This document shows positions 37,201-46,553 of a DNA stretch of 64,000 bases, in pieces; within the stretch, counting starts at the first letter, position 1, and the number at the start of each line of letters is the position of its first letter. A model generated the notes under the pieces. It did not search any database and had not been told where the DNA came from. It was given only the letters and a program-made list of their open reading frames with translations. A program made the translations under genes and the position numbers. Origin of the DNA: Symbiodinium natans (taxonomy: Eukaryota; Sar; Dinophyceae; Suessiales; Symbiodiniaceae). The DNA is taken from the NCBI GenBank assembly GCA_905221605.1, contig CAJNDS010000440.1, forward strand, positions 2,501-66,500. Reading direction: 5' to 3'.

Positions 37201-40200
37201 AACCCTAAACCCCAAACCCTAAACCCTTAAACCCTAAACCCTAAACCCTAAACTCTATACCCTCTTTGGTGGCCTTGATGGCCGCGAGGGGGCGCCTCTC
37301 CTTGAGAAGCAGCTCGCCTGGACTCGGGTTTAGGGTTTAGGGTTTAGGGCTTAGGGTTTAGGGTCTAGGATTTAGGGTTTAGGTTTAGGGTTTAGGGTTT
37401 AGGATTTAGGGTTTAGGGGGGGCGGGGGGGGGGGGAGGGTGCGGGCTTTGTTTGAAGGTGTCGGGGCTTCTTGCGTGGCTTAGGTTTGAGGGCGCGGGTC
37501 ATCGGCCCATCACAAGTCCAAACAAAGCCCTCAACACTTCTCAGCCAGACGCCACGGCGAAACACGACCAAGCAAGAACAGCAAGGGAGCCGAAAATGAA
37601 AAACTCTGAGACTCTCTACAAGTTGGCATGGTCCCCCTTATACTAACAGTCCTTGTACTTCATGGGGATTCTAGTACCCCCCCCTATGACACTCCCTTTT
37701 AAAGGACTGTTAGCGTAAGGGGGAACATCCCAACCTAACCCAAAACCCCAAACCCAAAACCCAAAACCCTAAACCCTGACTAAACCGCAACAAACCCTAA
37801 ACCCTAAACCCTAAACCCCAAACCCTATTTTGTGTAAGAGGGGAACATCCCAGTCTCTAAGTATGACGAGGACCACGGCGCGCCTCGCTTCGCGAGGATG
37901 AGAGCCGAGCCCCCGCCACCGTCCACCACCTCTGTGTACCTTGATCTGGGACTGACCCTAAACCCTAAACCCTAAACCCCAAACCCCAACCCCCAAACCC
38001 TAAACCCTCTCGCAGTTGGGGCTCAGGGTTTAGGGGCCTGAGGGTAGAAGCTTGGCGCTTAGATTTGGGCTGAGGTTTGTCATGTTACATGACTCACTCA
38101 AGTGTATAAACAAATCAACCCTAGTAAACAGTTCAATAGTCTACTTATCAAATGGTATAGAACCCAATAGACTGACACTACTGTAGTATGATTGCAACTC
38201 TTGATATTGGTTAGTGAATATACGTTTTGTGTATTTACATGAAACGAAAACTAAAAACACTGATCAACATATTATATACATTATATATATATATATATGT
38301 GCAGGCGTAGAAGCTTTAGGGCTTTGTGGGTAAAACAACTTAAGTGCGTGGGCTTTAGGGCTTAGGGTTGTTGCCCTTGGGGGGCCGAAACCCTACTAAA
38401 CCCTAACCCCACAACCCCCTAACACCCCCACCCCGCCCCCCCCCCTCCCTCCCCCCGGCCCTTAAGGCCGTAAAGCCCCTAAAGCCCCTGTGCTAAACCC
38501 TGGCCAAACCCTCAAGCCTCAACACTCAACCCTCAAAACCCTAAACCCTAAACCCTAAACCCTTAACCCTTAACCCTAAACCCCAAAAATACCCAAACCC
38601 CCTCAGCCCCTTGAAGCACTTCACCCAAAAACTGTACACCCTAAACCCTAAAACTCTAAACCCTAAACCCTAAACCCTCAACCCAGAATGTCCTCCCCCC
38701 TTAAGCCCCTGCCCCCGGAGTCGCTGCCGCGAGGCGCTTCTTCCCTCCACTTTGCCAGGGCCTGCCGGCTGTTTGTAGGATCTCAAGTTAGGGGTTTAGG
38801 GGGCTTGGGGGTTTGGGGGGTTTTGGGGGGTTCGGGGTTTAGGGTTTAGGGGTTTAGGGGGTTTAGGGCTCTACGGCCCCAGGGTCCAGGGGCCTGGGGT
38901 TTAGGGTTAAGGATCTCAGGTCATGGGCTGAAAGGTTTGGGGGTATAGTATAGGTCTTATAGGGCTTGGGGCCTAGGACTCATTTTGGGGGTTCAGGCAC
39001 TTGTCTAGGAGCAACAGGGTTGCCTGTTGGGCCTTGTGGGTTTAGAGCTTCTCGTAGGCCTCATATATGGGCTGATGCAAGTCCTGGGGTCTAGGGTCCA
39101 GGGCTTGCACAGCTTGCAGAGCCTACAGGTCCCCAGCCCTAAACCCTAGACCCCAAACCCCAGACTCTAAACCCTAAACCCCAAACCCTAAACCCTAAAC
39201 CCCACACCCTAAACCCTAAACCCTAAACCCTGATGGCTCGGCCTCGAGCTGCTTCTCCGTAGGCTCCGCCTGCAGCATCCCAACCGAGGCCGGCAAAATG
39301 CTCGGAGCCCCAAAACCATAAAACCCGGCAACCACCCTAGGGTTTAGGGTTTAGGGTTTAGGGTTTAGGGTTTAAGGTTTAGGGTTTAGGGTTTAGTTTA
39401 GGGTTCAGGGTTTAAAACCCCAAACCTCCCAAAGCGTAGGCTCACCGCCCCGCGTACCCAACGATTCACGGCTTTCGCTGCCTAGGGCCTAAGGCCTAAG
39501 TTCGACACGAGTGCAGGTCCGGGCGTTTACGGCTTGTGCTGAGGGTTTAGGGTTTGAAGCTTAGGGTTTGAGGTTTGAGCTCTTTAGGGTTTGGGGTCTT
39601 TTAGGGTTTCGAGCTTTGTGGGGTTTTGGTTGTTTAAGGGGTTCTTCAGGATTTTTCTGGTTTTTGAAGGGTGCTTTAAGGGTTTAGCCCCTTTTTCGAG
39701 GGATCTTGGTACAATAGAGGCCGTATGGGCAACATAGGGAACTGAGCGTCTGGCCTCGACGTATCCTGCGTCGAGCGTCGGGTCCTTCTCTTCGGGAAGC
39801 AGATCCTCAGAGAGTTGGGAGGGTTTAGGGTTTAGGGTTTAGGGTTTAGGGTTTAGGGTTTAGGGTTTAGGGTTTAGGGTTTAGGGTTTAGGGTTTAGGG
39901 TTTAGGGTTTAGGGTTTAGGGTTTAGGGTTTGGGGTTTAGGGTTTAGGGTCGCCCTGAGCCCCACACGCGAAATTCTAAAAATGCTGAGCCTTAGCTCAG
40001 GCTGCTCTTGCCATGTCGACGGTTCAGGGTCAAGGCCCCAAGGCAGCTGCGTATGAGGTCTGAGGGACTTACACAAACTCGGAACTTCCGGAATCAAGTC
40101 TGGGTATCTGTGTTGCCTCCTGCGCCGCAGACTTCAACAGCGAAAACTTGAATCAAAACCCTAAGTTTGAAACCCTCAACCCCAAACCCTAAGCCCTAGA

Positions 40201-41493
40201 TATAAGCCCTAAGCCCTAACCCCTAAACCCTAAACCCTAAAACCGTCGGACTTCGCCCGCACCAGCAGCCAGGGAACGAAATCCTCATCCTCCGAGTCGT
40301 CCTCGCTCGGCTCCTCGCATCCGGCCGGGCTTTGCAGGGGCTTGGGGCAGAAGGTTAGGGGTTCAGGGTTCAGGGTTCAGGGTTCAGGGTTCAGGGTTTA
40401 GGATTAAGAGTTTTAGGGTTTAGGGTGACCCTTACCCTACACCCCAAACCTTGAGCCCCTAAACCCTAAGGCTTGGCCAGGGCTCATATAATGCAATGCT
40501 GATGCATATACACGGATTCTTCCACTTGAGCCCTGACCCTCACGGTGCATTGAGCGGTAAACCACCCTCAACCCCTGAACGCTAACACAACAACCCCTAA
40601 TTAAACCCCAAACCCCAAACCCCAAACCCTGAACCCTAAACCCTAAACCCTAAACCCTAAACCCTAAACCCTAAACCCTAAACCCTAAACCCTAAACCCT
40701 AGACCCTCCAAACTACCTAAGTCCTAAAGAGCTCCTTTTAGGAATGCATGGCGGCCTCGTCCATGGGCGTCTTCTCCAGAGCCTTGTCCGAGGGCGGCGC
40801 CTGCGAGTCCTCCTTCTTCTCTGCCTCTGTCAGCTTGGGCTTAGGGTTTAGGGTTTAGGGTTTAGGGTTTAGGGTTTGGGGTTTAGGGTTTAGGGTTTAG
40901 GGTTTAGGGTTTAGGGTTTAGGGTTTAGGGTTTAGGGTTTAGGGTTTGGGGTTTGGGGTTTGGGGTTTAGGGTTTTCGGCCTATATCCAGAGTTATGTAT
41001 CGTGTACATTATATGTTATTGTCCAAGTATGTGTATGCATGGTTCTTATGTATGTGAAACTGTTTGCTCGTACGCTCCACGAAAAGTTGCTCATGCTTAC
41101 TGAGATATAGATACGTATATACAGTTATATACATATTGTTATATGTACATACATATATATATATATATGTGTGTATAGGCGAAACATATGTTTCGAGTTA
41201 AATGGTCCTAAGCCCTCGACCTAATCACGACAAAAGCCCTAAGCACCAAAGTGCCACCCAACTTCAGCAGACCGCTCACCCTCAATTCCCCATCCTAAAC
41301 CCCCAATGCCGGAGACCAATTCCTAAACCCTAAACCCTAAACCCTAAACCCTAAACCCTAAACCCTAAACCCTAAACCCTAAACCCTAAACCCTAAACCC
41401 TAAACCCCCCCCAAAAGCGCGGGCCTGGGTCGCCGGTGTCTTGGCCGGTGCTGGCGCGGGCTTGGCCGGGACGGGCTGTGGCATCTTTGGGTC
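34154..41493 (-). CDS. ST13: Hsc70-interacting protein (HIP/ST13)-like co-chaperone (gene span)
   Basis: Minus-strand exons: 41425-41493, about 40754-40839, 40244-40329, 39229-39269, 37884-37929, 37265-37317, 36562-36603, 35676-35747, about 34725-34806 and 34154-34212, with a doubtful one near 38761. Joined, the TPR part reads SALILAKRG-ELLLKERRPLAAIKATK-DCGAALALNSDLGK-AYRVRGIALRKLGRYREAKA-DLDQ-AQKLDFDEG. Compare the known ILYAKRA, AAIRDCDRAIEINPDS, YKWRG, EEAAHDLALACKLDYDE pattern of HIP, a cytosolic co-chaperone that binds the Hsp70 ATPase domain. The N-terminal exons give the expected Pro/Ala/Lys- and acid-rich linker. Phases match at every TPR junction, with donors GC, GC, GA and GC. The C-terminal Sti1/DP region and the true start were not found in the window. 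Confidence 0.75.
34397..34490 (+). CDS. Plus-strand exon candidate
   Basis: The plus frame encodes KSKDQKVWDDFFSPNRAKRF followed by LLAFQ; minus is closed in all frames. It lies between two HIP exons, so either a plus gene overlaps the HIP intron or it is a stray exon. Confidence 0.45.
34725..34806 (-). CDS. HIP gene exon: end of TPR 3
   Basis: After CCTTGCAAG| it encodes AQKLDFDEGVSIIEKFVTEK, the counterpart of ACKLDYDEDASAMLKEV in animal HIP. The downstream limit is approximate. Confidence 0.65.
34937..35056 (-). CDS. Ambiguous open segment
   Basis: After ACTTGTAG| two minus frames are open; one reads LAQSQTHALEPYLARETTAT. It lies in the HIP intron and its joining would break the HIP frame match, so it is probably not an exon of that gene. 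Confidence 0.25.
35100..35560. other. Intron DNA with a diverged direct repeat
   Basis: Three diverged copies of a phrase like GAACCACTTCAGGGGATTCG lie near 35159, 35212 and 35315. No exon seen. Confidence 0.45.
35676..35747 (-). CDS. HIP gene exon: TPR helix pair
   Basis: A 72-nt exon between CTAAACCCAG| and a GC donor. It encodes AYRVRGIALRKLGRYREAKA plus DLDQ. The acceptor is the end of a telomere-like tract in sense. Confidence 0.75.
35751..35945. repeat. TTTAAGGG / TTTTAGGG variant arrays
   Basis: The tract begins as TTTAGGGG, turns into TTTAAGGG (35790-35862), then TTTTAGGG, then TTTAGGG. Each variant is homogeneous over its own stretch. Confidence 0.8.
36562..36603 (-). CDS. HIP gene exon: TPR helix
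   Basis: A 42-nt exon between TCCCAAAAG| and a GC donor. It encodes DCGAALALNSDLGK, the RDCDRAIEINPDS counterpart. Confidence 0.72.
36912..37100. mobile_element. Family D element with internal expansion
   Basis: Starts TGGGGATTTCCGAAGTTAGGG and ends GGGTTCCTTCTCTTGGGCCCCCACAC; GGATCCTACTATTTGGGG is repeated three to four times inside, making it longer than other copies. Confidence 0.65.
37265..37317 (-). CDS. HIP gene exon: TPR helix
   Basis: Bounded by GAGTCCAG| and a GA donor. It encodes ELLLKERRPLAAIKATK. CCCTAAA lies left and TTTAGGG right. Confidence 0.72.
37623..37733. mobile_element. Family C MITE-like element
   Basis: TTGGCATGGTCCCCCTTATA with CTAACAGTCCTT, mirrored by AAGGACTGTTAGCGTAAGGG and ACATCCCAA. 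It lies in a HIP intron. A partial end recurs at 37833-37853. Confidence 0.75.
37884..37929 (-). CDS. HIP gene exon: TPR start
   Basis: Encodes VVDGGGGSALILAKR and one extra base, ending at a GC donor. The acceptor is ACACAG or ACACAGAG. ALILAKR matches AILYAKR of HIP. Confidence 0.68.
38005..39228. other. Repeats, AT-rich island, doubtful HIP exon
   Basis: AT-rich island 38080-38310, C-rich degenerate tract 38370-38520, CCCTAAA 38535-38690, TTTAGGGG units 38785-38880, CCCTAAA 39140-39235. A minus candidate begins at 38761 after CCGGCAG| (ALAKWREEAPRGSDS or GGKKRLAAATPGAG), frame unsettled. Confidence 0.45.
39229..39269 (-). CDS. HIP gene exon: acidic linker
   Basis: After GATGCTGCAG| it encodes AEPTEKQLEAEPS; the donor is GG|GTTTAGGG, the first GT of a telomere-like tract in sense. 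Confidence 0.55.
39822..39945. repeat. TTTAGGG array, about 17 units
   Basis: Perfect units with one TTTGGGG near the end, in a HIP intron. Confidence 0.9.
40244..40329 (-). CDS. HIP gene exon: acidic segment
   Basis: After CTGCAAAG| it encodes AGCEEPSEDDSEDEDFVPWL and LVRAKSD. The donor is either GAC|G or GTTTT; the GA form keeps the frame with the next exon. Confidence 0.6.
40754..40839 (-). CDS. HIP gene exon: charged linker
   Basis: After AAACCCTAAG| it encodes PKLTEAEKKEDSQAPPSDKA and LEKTPMDE, then a GC donor. The acceptor is made from the telomere-like repeat. Confidence 0.62.
41000..41330. other. AT-rich island and unique intron DNA
   Basis: TATGTA-rich sequence with (TA)n at 41150-41167. 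No exon seen. Confidence 0.6.
41425..41493 (-). CDS. HIP gene exon: Pro/Ala/Lys linker
   Basis: Bounded by ATCGGTGCAG| and a GC donor. The 23 codons read DPKMPQPVPAKPAPAPAKTP and ATQ. This is the most 5-prime HIP exon found. Confidence 0.62.
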
Positions 41494-41536
41494 CTGCACC
41501 GATGGTTTTAGGATTATGGGATTTTAAGTAGGAGTT

Positions 41537-41960
41537 GGGGTTTAGGGTTTAGGGTTTAGGGTTTAGGGTTTAGGGTTTAGGGTTTGGGGGTTTGGGGGTT
41601 TGGGGGTTCGGGGGCTTCGGGGGTTTCGGGGTTTAGGGGTTTAGGGGTTTAGGGGTTTAGGGGTTTAGGGGTTTAGGGGGTTAGGGGTTTAGGGTTCTAG
41701 GGTTCTAGGGTTCTAGTTTTCTAGGGTTCTAGGGTTCTAGGGTTCTAGGGTTTTAGGGTTTTAGGGTTTTAGGGCTTTAGGGCTTTAGGGATTTATGGTT
41801 TTAGGGTTTTAGGGGGGTTTAGGGGGTTTAGGGTCTAGGGTTTAGGGTTTTAGGGCTTCAGGGTTCTAGGGCTTTAGGTTTTTTGTTGCAGGGTTTAGGG
41901 CTGTAGTGCTGTAAGGGTTTAGGATAATCATTGGGGTTTAAGGTTTTAGGGCTTTGGGCT
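41537..41960. repeat. Series of homogenised variant arrays
   Basis: TTTAGGG (41537-41583), TTTGGGGG (41584-41605), TTTAGGGG (41630-41690), TTCTAGGG (41693-41752), TTTTAGGG (41753-41815) follow one another without unique DNA between them. Confidence 0.8.
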
Positions 41961-42178
41961 TCTAGGAGCCTCGAGGATTGATAGGCTTCTTGCGGCCTTT
42001 GTGGGAGCTTTTTTGGGTGTTGCAGCGCGAACTGGTTTGTAGGCATTGTCTGCTCATAGGGCTTGTAAGGTTATAGGGCTTGAAGGTATAAAGGGATGGA
42101 TTTGTCGGATTTACTTTTGGGTTTTATGGGGTGCATAGGTCTGATCGCCTGTCCCTGAACCGCCGAGTCTGCTGCATA

Positions 42179-42235
42179 TCATTTCCGCCGCAGAGCCTCA
42201 TCCGTGTTGTCCGGATCGCCCAACTTGGATCGAAC
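42179..42235 (-). CDS. Terminal exon
   Basis: After TTTCATACCAG| it encodes VRSKLGDPDNTDEALRRK and ends in TGA. The upstream intron is open in frame, so a contiguous frame 42179-42379 exists, but its ends are clear splice sites. Confidence 0.6.
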   Translation of the reverse strand, partial: VRSKLGDPDNTDEALRRK

Positions 42236-45200
42236 CTGGTATGAAAGAAGAAGACAGGGGGTGCAGGTCAAGGCTTTTTGTTGGTCTGTGACTACATGGG
42301 CTTCGAAAGACTGCAGGTGTAGGTAGGGCTTAGGAGGTTCAGGTTTGCGGCTTACCTTGGGCTGTTTTCCCTCATTCATCCCGAAAAACCTACACTCCAG
42401 AGCTAGACCCTAGATAAGCCCCAAACCCCAAAACCCTGAACAAGCACCCAGGGTTCTGGGCTGAAGGTCTCAGGCCTAAGGTTCAAGGTTTAGGGCTTAG
42501 GGCTTAGGGGTTTAGGGTTTAGGGTTCAGCGTGTAAAGGCTGAGCTTCGGGTGTCAGGGATGACAAAATGATTCGAGTTGGGCGTTTCAAGTAGAAGCTA
42601 CGTGCCTTGATCTTGATGTAGCTGGACATGTTGTTGTTGATGCCCTGGATGCTCACCTGCTTCTTCAGCGAGGGGAAAGGTGGCCTAAAGCTTTTCGTGA
42701 GATGCTTCCCTAAACCCTAAACCCTAAACCCTAAACCCTAAACCCTAAACCCTAAACCCGGGTCCTCAAACAGTCCTAGACTTTCAGGCGCCTTGACTTT
42801 CAGGCGCCTTGTTGGGATCCGTACTTGAACATCTACCCACACGGGCAAGCAGGTGAGCAACAAAGACGAGCTTGGGGGGGGGGGGGGGGGGGGGGCTGTT
42901 GTGAATCACGCCGCGTCTTCTCTTGACATCCTAAGTCGAGTGACCATGCCGCATGGAGTGTCTCTCGATGGCTCTGGTTTGTCTCTAAACCCTAAACCCT
43001 AAACCCTAAACCCTAAACCCTAAACCCTAAACCCTAACCCCCGAATCCTAAACCCCAAAACCCCAAACATGAGAGGCGGCCCGCCTGCTGAAGAACATGC
43101 AGGGCCTCCGTCGGCCGGAGTCTGCGGAGCAAAGACAAGGCTTCATGGTCCAATGGCAGGCCTTGGCTAGGCGTCTCGGGGGCCTTTCGCGTTGAGGGTT
43201 TAAGGGGTTTAGGGTTTAAGAGTTTAAGGGTTTAGGGGTTTAAGGGTTTAAGGGTTTAAGGGGTTGAAGGGTTTAAGGCTTAAGGGTTTAAGGGTTTAAG
43301 GTGCTTAAGGGTTTAGGGTTTAGTTAACGGTTTCGAGCTGAAGGTCTAGATCTTGCGGGTGAGTATGGGACAAGGTGCCCAAAGACCATACTAGATAGGG
43401 CGAGGCGGGCAGCGAATTCCGTCGTAGCCGTCAACCCTCCTCATGAGACCCAAAACCCTGGCGCTGCAGCTTCATTAAAAGGCTTCGGAGGCTTTTCAGC
43501 TCGAGATTTGGGGGGGTGAAGCTCTTCGGGCCTCAGAGTTCAGGGGTTCGGTTCGCCGAATCAGAAACCAAAACGGCTGAATTGAGTCTCAGTCAGAAAC
43601 CAAAGCGGAAAAATCAGAAACCAGACATGTATCAGCAACCAGGACGGCTGAATCAGAAACCAAGACGGCTGAATCAGAAACTAAAACGGGAAAATCGGAA
43701 ACCAGGAAACGGATGCTTCGGAAACTGGCGAACGGCTGATTCGGAAACTGCCAAACGTCTCATTCGGAAACTGGCAAACGGATGATTCGGAAACTGGCAA
43801 ACGGCTGATTCGGAAACTGGTGAACGGCTGATTCGGAAACTTGCAACGGCTGCTTCGGAAACCACGACACCGCCCAACAAAAACCTACCTGGCAGTATGG
43901 AGACTACGGTTGAGGGTTAAGGCTGTGCAGCGTTTTCACCGCTCCAACAGCCGCGGCCCACGCAGGGGTTTAGGGTTTATGCTTTAGGGTTTGGGGGTGC
44001 GTCATGAACTTCTGAGCCTTGAGTAGGATAGCTTCTGAATGCTGAAGTTGCTGACGTGAGATCTACGCTTGTCCCAGCAGACTTTGCTTCCACATAGGCA
44101 CTCTGTGCTATCATGGCACAAGGCAAAACAAAAAGCCCTTTGTAACGCTGATTCGCAGTTCGTTGGTCATTCCATGGAGCGGAGGAGGCCTGCATCGACA
44201 CAACAGCCCTTTGGGTTTAGGGTTCACAGGGTTTAGGGTTCAGGGTTTCCCCTAAACCCCTAAACCCTATGATAACCCTAAACCCTAAACCCTAAACCCT
44301 ATAATAACCCTAAACCCTATAATAACCCTAAACCCTAAACCCTATAATTACCCTAAACCCGGGTTCGGGGTCTACAGCGGCACGAACTCTGCAACCCGGT
44401 GGCAGCTCATCTCTGCCTCCACACAGGCTTGGGCTTTTCAGAGAAAGTAGGGTTTAGGGTTTAGGGTTTAGGGTTTGGGGTTTAGGGTTTAGGGTTTAGG
44501 GTTTAGGGTTTGGGGTTTGGGGTTTAGGGTTTAGGGTTTAGGGTTTAGGGTCCAGGGTGCATGGTGTCCAGGTCTTCGGGTTCAGGGTTAGGGTTTAGGG
44601 CTCAGGGTGTAGGACTTGGGGCTCGAAAAGATGTGGGGTTTAGTCGTTCGGGTGCAGGAAGATAGGGTTACGGTCGCACTTGCATCCTTCGATCAATGAA
44701 TCAGGGCATTGCGTACTGTGGAGTTTGGGGTTCGGGTTTAGTGTTCAGGGCTTCAGGGATGACCTGGACTTGGGTTTGGGAGCGTCTGGCCTTGCTTGGT
44801 GTTGAAGGTTGTTTTGGGTTTGGGGCTCTCGGCCGTGGGTTTGCTTCACAGTGTGGGGCTCCAGGGTGCTCTATTTCAAGGCTAGGGTTTAGGGTTTAGG
44901 GTTTAGGGTTTAGGGTTTAGGGTTTAGGGTTTAGGGTTTAGGGTTTAGGGTTTAGGGTTTAGGGTTTAGGGTTTAGGGTTTAGGGTTTAGGGTTTAGGGT
45001 TTAGGGTTTAGGGTTTAGGGTTTAGGGTTTAGGGTTTAGGGTTTAGGGTTTAGGGTTTAGGGTTTAGGGTTGCACCATGATTGTTGAAAGTTAAACTTCG
45101 CCGGTCGGCCCCCCAAACCCTAAACAAGAACTGCTGCAGTAGCTGCCAGTTTAGGTTTACTACGTGCCTCCTCCCAAAACATATGCTCCGTAAAAATACA

Positions 45201-46194
45201 ATAAACAGAAAAACGAAACCACCAAAGCGTCAAGACCCTCAAGACCCTCAGAAACCCTGAAGCCCCTAAAGCCCTCTGCCACCGCCTCCAGCTTTTCCGT
45301 GGGGTCCATGATGGGAAAGCCTTGGGCGTTCATCGTCCTCTCGCAGACCCCGGTCCTGTCGGAGGACAGGGAGCTGAAGAACCCTCTGCTAGTCCCTGTG
45401 GAACTATATACTTAAAAAACCCCCGAAACCCTGAATAAGTAGAAGTCCTTTAGGGGCATTGAGGTTTAGGCAAAGGATCGGCCTAGTCGAACGCACGGAC
45501 CAAGGTCTTCATTGCGCTCTCGGGGGTTGCCAGGGTGATGGTAGAGGCGGATTTAGGGGAAACGTACCTGCACGCCGACTCGCAACTGTGGAAGTCTTGG
45601 ACAAAGCGTCTGTCATCGGTTGAGGCCCCGCTCTGGGCTTGTGGAACCCCACGCCCTAAACCCTGCAACCAGTTCCCAAGCAGGGTTTAGGGTTTAGGGT
45701 TGAGGGTTGAGGGTTTATTAGGGTTTAGGGTCTCAGAGAAGGTGTATGTGAGGCTCTCATGGCGTAGACTGTCAGAAAGGACCCTAAGGCCCAAGCCCCC
45801 TTGCGAAATACCGACTGTCCTCAACAGAGAGCCTTGGAACCTTGCTTGAAACGATAGGGTACCCTAACCTCACCCCCTCAACCGCTAGACCCCTAAACCC
45901 CCTACTTCTGCCAGAAGTCCTTGGGCAAAACTCCGAGCCTACGAACCTTCAAAAACCCGGGTTACACCCCAAACCCCCAAGGCCCTTTCGCCCCAAACTG
46001 TAAATCCCTTTAGGCCCTTCAAGCCCCCCTCCTGAATGCTAGCCCTAAACCCTAAACCCTAAACCCTAAACACTAAACCCTAAACCCTAAACCCCTAGAC
46101 CCGAAACCCTAAACCCTACAGTGCCCCCCAAGCCAGTCCTCACAGAGCTGAAGCGCTTGGACTTCTCCTCCTCCTCCTTCCAGCGCTTGTCTTC
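42179..46194 (-). CDS. Unidentified multi-exon gene ending at 42179 (gene span)
   Basis: Exons: 46144-46194 (EDKRWKEEEEKSKRFSS), 45568-45662 (contains STDDRRFVQDFHSCESAC), 45273-45355 (TGVCERTMNAQGFPIMDPTE...), 42606-42684 (PPFPSLKKQVSIQGINNNMS...), 42356-42379 (MNEGKQPK) and 42179-42235 (VRSKLGDPDNTDEALRRK then TGA). The first three join in phase (phase 0, then 2+1). The last two use a GTAAGC donor and an ATACCAG acceptor. The link from 45273 to 42684 is inferred from strand and order, and middle exons are missing, perhaps near 43100-43195 and 43990-44200. No family recognised. Confidence 0.5.
42356..42379 (-). CDS. Exon ending at a GTAAGC donor
   Basis: MNEGKQPK is followed by |GTAAGCCGC, one of the few near-consensus donors in the window. 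The ATG may be internal. Confidence 0.5.
42606..42684 (-). CDS. Exon of the 42-46 kb gene
   Basis: Bounded by AAAAGCTTTAG|G and a GC donor. It encodes PPFPSLKKQVSIQGINNNMS and SYIKIK, a conserved-looking but unrecognised motif. Confidence 0.6.
42685..43544. other. Intron DNA with an antisense-ambiguous exon
   Basis: CCCTAAA 42712-42760 and 42985-43040; a 16-bp direct repeat at 42780-42812; a G-run at 42874-42893; TTTAAGGG units 43198-43310. The island 43075-43195 is open on both strands: minus LPLDHEALSLLRRLRPTEAL, plus LLKNMQGLRRPESAEQRQGF. Minus fits the neighbours. Confidence 0.45.
43545..43870. repeat. 21-23-bp minisatellite
   Basis: About fourteen diverged units. Early ones look like AATCAGAAACCAAGACGGCTG (21 bp), later ones like TTCGGAAACTGGCAAACGGC (23 bp). 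The long frames over it are artefacts. Confidence 0.9.
43990..44200 (-). CDS. Possible exon region
   Basis: The minus frame is open for about 70 codons with YKGLFVLPCAMIAQSAYVEA. Splice limits not fixed. Confidence 0.3.
44201..44883. repeat. Telomere-like tracts and unclear islands
   Basis: CCCTATAATAACCCTAAA units at 44260-44355 and TTTAGGG/TTTGGGG units at 44450-44560; the islands have no firm exon. Confidence 0.6.
44884..45071. repeat. Longest TTTAGGG array, about 26 perfect units
   Basis: An unbroken run of TTTAGGG. Unique DNA continues on both sides, so it is interstitial. Confidence 0.97.
45072..45272. other. Intron DNA, no exon seen
   Basis: Short unique stretch with CCCTCAAGA and CCCTGAA units near 45230-45265, just downstream of the 45273-45355 exon. 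Confidence 0.5.
45273..45355 (-). CDS. Exon of the 42-46 kb gene
   Basis: Bounded by TCCTCCGACAG|G and a GC donor. It encodes TGVCERTMNAQGFPIMDPTE and KLEAVAE, with 1 nt on each side. Confidence 0.62.
45568..45662 (-). CDS. Exon of the 42-46 kb gene
   Basis: Bounded by CTGGTTGCAG| and a clean |GTACGT donor. It contains GASTDDRRFVQDFHSCESAC. Downstream of the donor another open stretch ends in SAMKTLVRAFD and a stop, which would apply if this intron is not removed. Confidence 0.55.
45700..46143. other. Intron DNA: CCCTAAA tract and degenerate units
   Basis: TTTAGGG/TTGAGGG units near 45685-45730 and CCCTAAA at 46042-46125. No exon seen between. Confidence 0.55.
46144..46194 (-). CDS. Exon of the 42-46 kb gene
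   Basis: Bounded by CTACCGGCCAG| and |GTGAGG. It encodes EDKRWKEEEEKSKRFSS, a charged helix. Confidence 0.62.
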
Positions 46195-46553
46195 CTGGCC
46201 GGTAGAGCAGTGGCTACGCTCTTTCAGCTTTAGGGCTCCAAACCCCTAAAACCCTAAGCCCGTTTACGTTAGGTGCTTTTGGGGCTTACGGGCTTACAAG
46301 GTTCACGGGCTACACTTCACGATGCAAGGACACAAGAGTCGCTCCACCCAGTGAGTCGAAAGAAGTGCCCCGTATATGCCCCCCCCTAATCCCCCGACCC
46401 CATCTGAACGCAACAAGCTCTTGGAAAAGCCGAACGTAAATACCATGAGCACAGGCCCTCTCCAGTCTAAACCCTGAAACCTGAGCGCCCCATTTTCGCA
46501 AGTTCGCACTCAATCCAGGGCAGGCTCTGTTGTGGAGCCGCCCACATCTGCCT
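46195..46553. other. Intergenic region, weak minus frames
   Basis: Two overlapping minus frames (46303-46513) are open; one contains RACAHGIYVRLFQELVAFRW. It directly follows the DUF4116 gene and may be its 3-prime flank. Confidence 0.35.

Noticed and set aside
43516-43785. Plus frame with repeated KPKRENRKP-like residues
   Set aside because: A translation of the 21-23-bp minisatellite.
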